The notes under the pieces were generated by a model. The model saw only the letters and a program-made list of their open reading frames with translations, ran no database searches and was not told where the DNA came from. The position numbers and the translations under genes were made by a program. This document shows, in pieces, positions 58,764 to 64,000 of a stretch of DNA of 64,000 bases. The first letter of the stretch is position 1. Each line of letters starts with the position of its first letter. The stretch is from contig NC_081180.1 of the NCBI RefSeq assembly GCF_029867415.1, positions 233,296,625 to 233,360,624 of the forward strand. Direction: 5' to 3'. Source of the stretch: Vicia villosa (Eukaryota; Streptophyta; Magnoliopsida; Fabales; Fabaceae).

Positions 58764-60567
58764 CGTCTAAACGGACGAACTTTTGGATCATTGGATCTAC
58801 TTTCATTTGCAATTTTCTTTTCTGTTTATTTAAACATTTGACTCATGATAGACATTATCTGTCTTAATAATCATCATCAGTGCATTGCATATGTTTGTCT
58901 TGAAAAAATTATTTCGCTATCACTCATCTAAATTGCATCTTTACTTTGCATATGTTTTATGATACTCAACTCCTGCTAAAGCTGTACACCTTTTGAGGGA
59001 GGATGACGAAAGCGATACCGCAACCTCATACAGTATGCTTTTGAATGGACTATGCTAACGATGTACAGGCATTGTTTCAATTCCTAAACAGTGGAGATAT
59101 AAGGATGATAATCCCTCGTCAACCCCTTTGAGCCTAAGAAGTAGAAGTTTCTTTCTTGTACTAATTAAAACCCTTGATCATAACCTGGGGCAGGGTAGTT
59201 CTCAGTTAATTTAGTTATGCATTCTATTTTAAGAGAATCATTCAGTACACCTCTCAACAAAGGTTTCAATCACAAACGTTCAACCGCACACATCAAAGAA
59301 GTGTTGGAAATGTCAATAAAAAAACAATGACGGTTCACCAATCATCAAACAAGGAAGTCAATATCTTTCAAAAAGAAAAAATGAAAAAACATATATACAA
59401 AGAAAAGCCTGCTAAGTTAAAAAAAATCAAAAGATGACTTAGGCAAAAAATCAAGGCATCCCGCTGACTGTAAGCTCAAAATAGACAGTTCAGGCAAAAG
59501 TTAGGGATATCAAAAAGATGAAAAAAGAGAAGTCAATAAACAACACAATGTTGTGACTACCAAAAGGAAGAAGTGACTGCCATCTCAAAAGTTCTCTCTG
59601 CTTGTGAACCATCATCATTATCAAAGGTGCAAATCCAAAAGCCTCTTGGAACCTGAATGCATAAGTCGAATCAACTGAGCTTAGGATTGAAGATCATCAC
59701 GAAGAGGGGTGGGTACAATCAAATTTTGAGCCTTTATCCTTTGTTTCTTAAACCGTGAATCGAGCCACGTTACAACCCTTGAAAGTCCTAATTGAAGCAT
59801 GGTTAGTTCGAAAGCATACTGTCACCAAGAAGGTATCCCGACTCCTTCAGGTTTACTAAAAATGCTGAGTTGATTTTTACAAACGTCACGCTGTTACAAA
59901 TATCATGTTTTTACAAATATTGCGCTTTTACATCTCTTGTTTTAATGTTTTCAAAAACTCAAGACAGACGTATGCATTGCATCTCATGAATTCATTATTA
60001 AACATATTCTGCTACATAATTTCAAATGTTAGCATCTGAATAAATTTGCACAGGGTATGGCTAATGACTCGAAGTTATCCCAACAGACAAGATTACACCG
60101 AGAAGCAATGTCTCCTACGTATACAAGAGGCATGGCACGCTTTGCCCAATCAATCTGGGGCAATCAAGTCAAGATTCTGAGAATCTCTCAAGGGTGCCAA
60201 AACAATCAGGGGCATGCATCCAAGTAGATATGAAGCTACTTCTCAACCAACGTAGGACATTATTTTGAGCCTATGATTACTAGGGGGCATGTCGCCCATA
60301 ATGCACATCTCATAAAGTCCTCGCAATGCGAATCTTTTCAAAATTCCTACTAACAGGGGCAAATCTATGCAAGTCCAGTTTGACATCTTGATCAAAACTC
60401 AGCGGTATGTCCTAAATCAAATCAAGGAATGGTAGTTACTATAATACTAGGGGCAACTTTCAAGACACTCATGTCTCCCCACAGAGCCGGGCTCACAAGA
60501 TCATATCCCCACAGAGTAATCATTAAGAAGATATCTTCAAATACTCTCGACAAAAGACATGGCTCCC
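58764..60567 (+). other. Element C 3' region
   Basis: Non-coding. 58980-59200 matches 21720-21920 of the 14056 element. Hairpins are at 59412-59493. 59750-59820 matches the segment just before the LTR fragment at 22540-22600. The end (60470-60560) has the CCCCACAGAG phrases of the Ogre 3'UTR. Interrupted at 60567 by LTR D; CTCCC at 60563-60567 is the likely target site. Confidence 0.7.
59412..59493 (+). other. Two conserved RNA hairpins in element C 3'UTR
   Basis: CTAAGT/ACTTAG at 59412-59417 and 59437-59442, and CTGACTGT/ACAGTTCAG at 59464-59471 and 59485-59493 (one bulge). Both 3' arms are followed by GCAAAA. Confidence 0.6.
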
Positions 60568-62241
60568 TGTAATACGGTGAACTGACTTTTTATCGATCGA
60601 AATGTCGCGGTTAAGCAAGAGTCGCCACCGACTTTTATTTTATCCAAACAAATTCGGAAAGGCAAAAAGAAACAGAAAAAAACCTTTTTAAAGAAATCTA
60701 AGTTCGGGGGGTAATTTATGCAAAGGGAAGGTGTAAGGCACCCTTTACATCCATGGTTTTCCATGGGCTCTTAATTGCTTTGCCTGCTCGTTTGTTTTTA
60801 GAAAAACGTAGATGAAAGAAAAAAGTGGACTTTAGCTCGTAAATGAGCGTAGCCAGCTTTTGAAGAATTGTGAGAAAGAATATTAAAGATGAGCATTGCA
60901 AAGCAATTAGGGGCAATTACCTTAAACTCAGATGATAGGTCTCTTTTTAGCCTTTCAGAATGAAAGGGTCTATCCTTGCCATAAGAGGGCAGGAAGCCTT
61001 TCGTTTAGAGGTTGAAGGGTCGTCGAAGCATCCTTTGCCATAAAACTGTCCCATGCCATAGAAGGGCAGGTAGTCTAAGGCAAGGATCAGAATAAGCCAT
61101 TTTTCCGTTAGGCAACCAGAAGATACCTCAGCCATTTTCCGTAGGCAACATCCGAGGGTCGAGGTCATAATTGTGTATCGAAGGCAGCATCATTTAGGGT
61201 CGCATGACCTTTTATTATCGAGGCAGCATGGCTGAGGTATCCTCAAATTCGAGGGACATAGCTTATTCTGCAAAAATACAAAGGCAGCAGGCAACAGGCA
61301 ACAAGGCAACAAGGCAACAGAGAGGTTACCCAAAAGCGTGCGTGTGTGCACCAATCACGTGATTATATTCAATTATATTATCTTGTAAATTAGCGATTCT
61401 AAATTCAATTCATGGTTGCCACTCCCTATTTTACTAACCACGCAGATAATATAAGGCAAGAAACAGTAATATGGGGGAGGGAAATTGTAACCAGCGGATC
61501 CCTTAATAGGGTTTGACACAAGTAATAATTAAACAGAAAAAATAAAAGGTTAGGGTTTAGGGTTACCGACTATGCGAAGCTTTGGCATTTGGCAAACCCT
61601 GCAAGGCGGGAAAAATGGCAAACAAAAAGTAGGGTGAGTGCATTATCGGTTCGGAGACATCAGGTGTGGTTAACCCTAATCAAAAATATAAAAATACAGA
61701 GAAAAAGTGTGAAAGAAACTTAGCTTCGATTGATGAATGTCGATGGGCAAAGATTTGCCTTGAACATTAAGCATTGACCCTGACCATTAAAGAATTGGTA
61801 AAAGAATTGGTAGGAGGAGTTCATTGATAGCGGGAATTAAACCCTAACTTAATTCATAAGACAAAAATAACAGTAAAATGGTATTTAAATAAAAAAAGAA
61901 TTAAAAACTTAGCTTTTCGATTGGCATGGCGCGTGGCTGAAGGATCTTGGTTAATCAAGACTTGAATAAAATCGCAAGTGTCCATAATAATAGTCCAATG
62001 CCTCGAAGCCAACCTCACAAAAATACATAAAAAATATATATGGTAGCAATATAATAATGCATAAAAAAGATATGAATAAATAATAATAAAAAATTAATTA
62101 AAGAAAGAGAGAAAAAAAAAAAAGTATGAACATCTTGATCTTCACGTGACTTTTCATCTTAATTCTAAAGAAATAATAAACAAAGCATATGGTTCTTTCA
62201 AGGTGTTAGCATCCGATCGACCACGTCCACAAAATTTCGTT

Positions 62242-62477
62242 AAAATTGATTAAAATGATAAACAAAACACAAATGTTACAAATATCATTTAAAATTAATT
62301 AAAATAATAAACAACACACAAATGTTAGAAATGTCATTTAAAATTAATTAAAATAATAAACAACACACAAATGTTAGAAATGTCATTTAAAATTAATTAA
62401 AATAATAAACAACACACAAATGTTAGAAATGTCATTTAAAATTAATTAAAATAATAAACAACACACAAATGTTAGAA
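62242..62477. repeat. Tandem repeat, five 49-bp units in LTR D
   Basis: Unit on the theme AAATGTTAGAAATGTCATTT followed by AAAATTAATTAAAATAATAA and ACAACACAC. The last three or four units are identical; the first is diverged. Confidence 0.93.
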
Positions 62478-63825
62478 GTAGAAATAATTAACAACAACCA
62501 CAACAGCACAGACATACTTTCTTATCTTCTTCCTCCCACCTAATCTATTTTCCAGATCCATGAATCAATTCCCTAAGCTATACATTTAACATAAAGCAAA
62601 TTCATAGAAACAACACAAAAAAACGAGATCGGAACGTGTTACCAGTGGCTGTCCGGTCAACGTCGGAGGGAGAAGCGGCGGCTGAAGCTTGGCTGGGAGC
62701 GATGAACGGCGGCATCGTCTTTCGTCGGGAGGGAGCCTGGGCTTGGTAGATCGAGCAGCGGCTGTTGTCGATCGGGATTCGTCGACGGCGAGAGGAGTGA
62801 GCAGCGGCCGTGGGCCATCGTATCTTGTTCCTTGGGTTCTTCACTTTTTCTGCAAGAAATAAAACAAGAATACACACTTTGTATAGCTTATGTTAATGAA
62901 TCCGTATTGTTTTTCATGGAAGTTTTGAATGTGTCGTATCTGCAGGTTATCATTATTTGTTGCAGCTGTTATGAATCATGAAGGCTACAACTGAGTCGGT
63001 GTTACAACTGGAGTTTTGGAGCGGTGATTTGGAGATCGAAGCCGAGGATAGAGCAGCCGTATGAATTGTATCTCGTGCTTCTTCTTTTTATGCTTCCCTT
63101 TGAAGCTTCATACGTGATTCAAACAAGCTTCCACAATCGATTCAGATGCTATTTTGCTCGGTGAAGGCTCACGAAACGTTTTCCGGAAGAGTTGGAGGCG
63201 ATGAGGCGCGATCCGTCTTGTTTCCAGCGATTTGAGCGGTTGTATGGTGCTTCGTGGTAACTCGAAGGTGATGTAAAGCCGCAGGAAGTGAACGTGTTGG
63301 AGTGTCGTTCGTGTGCGATGATTCCATTCTTCCTCTACTCCTGCTCTTTGCTGTAAATAAAAATAAATAAGTTGAAACAAAGTTAATAGATAGAAGATAA
63401 TGATGGTTGAAATATCAAGGTTTAGATTAGGATTGTTAATTGAATATGAACGTGAAATTCTTTGGCAGAAAACATGGTGAATGGGATTAGTCTTGGTGAG
63501 AGGTTTTTTTTTTGTGAATGATAGTTAGTAACGATGTATCGTATGAGAAAGAAAAATAAGGGTTGGTCCTTGGTTTGAACAGTGGTGATGGAATTTTGTG
63601 CGTGTCTGAAAAAAAAACTGTTAGGTTAGGATTTGTTCGTTTATATAAGCAAGAAAATTAGGTTAATGAAAGGTAAAATATGGACCCTAATTTAAATAAT
63701 TGAAAGCCCAAGAATTAAAACAAATAAAATAAATAACAAACATTAAAATAAAGATATTCAAAATTTAAGAATAAATATAAAAAAGTCTAAAAGTAAAGTA
63801 AATAAAAGAAAGAAGAAAACAGTTT

Positions 63826-63890
63826 GTAAGTGCGATTCGAACCTGAGACCTTTCAGGTGTAAGCCTTACCTTTTTACCAGTCATGCCAAC
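63826..63890 (-). other. tRNA-like relic in LTR D
   Basis: Minus strand: TTGGCATGACTGG resembles an A box and AGGTTCGAATC the B box, 35 nt apart as in a tRNA gene. The T-stem does not close, so it is not a functional tRNA. Confidence 0.4.
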
Positions 63891-64000
63891 TTATTTATTC
63901 GAAAACTTATTTATTCGAAACCTAATGGCATTTGAAAACATATGGATATCATGCCAATATTTTCTATTTAAAAGATAAGAATAGTTTAAAGTAAACCATC

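Larger units (their letters stand above)
60568..64000 (-). mobile_element. Reverse-oriented LTR D of the element C subfamily, partial
   Basis: On the minus strand it ends GGTGAACTGA...-type tail, TGTAATACGG on the plus strand being the complement of the element C LTR end. Blocks 60620-61100 and 61900-61960 are the reverse complement of 56460-57000 and 55700-55760. No primer site adjoins 60568, so this is a 3' LTR or solo LTR of a minus-strand element, not a 5' LTR. The start of the LTR is not reached before the window ends. ORFs at 62602-62877 and 63108-63380 (minus) lie in a GC-richer part and have no recognisable domain. Confidence 0.85.

Noticed and set aside
62602..63380. Minus-strand ORFs of about 90 codons in LTR D
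   Set aside because: Overlapping frames, no domain, no conservation in the element C LTR that I could see.
60568..64000. Inverted 3' LTR belonging to element C itself
   Set aside because: Integration gives LTRs in the same orientation; element C's 3'UTR stops short of a polypurine tract, and CTCCC at 60563-60567 fits a separate insertion.

Overview
The window looks like intergenic chromosome of a Fabeae legume (pea, vetch or lentil type; the genus is inferred from the dominance of Ogre elements). It is a stack of nested transposable elements, and I see no ordinary host gene. The dominant family is Ogre (Ty3/gypsy, Tat lineage): LTRs of 4-5 kb starting TGTTATACCCC, a tRNA-Arg-type primer site, a separate ORF1, a gag-pro ORF, an intron before reverse transcriptase, and a second (archaeal-type) RNase H before integrase.

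Layout. Bases 1-37567 are one old Ogre, element A: 5' LTR end (1-1912), PBS, ORF1 (2606-3949), gag-pro (4204-7528 and 11484-12006), intron (12007-12276), RT-RNaseH (12277-14055), aRNaseH-integrase (22824-24483), 3'UTR and 3' LTR (26713-37567). It carries three insertions. The first is a solo Ogre LTR (7529-11478, TSD CTAAG). The second is a non-autonomous Tat-like element (14056-22818, TSD CTTGG). The third, inside the 3' LTR, is a Mutator-like DNA transposon (MULE, about 28604-33792) with two convergent, apparently intact genes: a four-exon mudrA-type transposase and a small GRF-zinc-finger/coiled-coil/membrane protein. Element A itself interrupts the RT gene of a minus-strand Tekay/Del-type gypsy element (37568-41797).

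To the right there is an unassigned repetitive stretch with a cluster of GTCGACCT motifs (41798-42480) and a Tat-type gag fragment (42540-42830). Ogre LTR B (42831-45816) cuts that fragment. LTR B is in turn cut by an Athila-type element encoding only Gag-protease, present as a tandem LTR-internal-LTR-internal structure (45817-53125). The second gag copy is cut by Ogre-like non-autonomous element C (53126-60567). A reverse-oriented LTR of the same subfamily (D) lies in C's 3' region and runs to the window end.

The three most interesting signals are as follows. (1) A series of short hairpins lies just downstream of the Ogre integrase stop; the stems change by compensatory substitution while loop length and the trailing GCAAAA stay constant, and the structure recurs in two other elements here. 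(2) A small gene-like unit (TATA box, 5' leader, 55-codon ORF with two hydrophobic segments) sits inside the Ogre LTR U3 and is absent from the solo LTR. (3) The MULE pairs its transposase with a GRF-zinc-finger gene in a MuDR-like convergent layout, and its left junction shows an 865-bp flank duplication plus a templated 15-nt insert, the mark of template-switching repair.

Nearly all element coding regions in element A and the Tekay copy are broken by stops, frameshifts or insertions. The MULE genes and the Athila gag-pro ORF (47359-49350) are the only sizeable intact reading frames.
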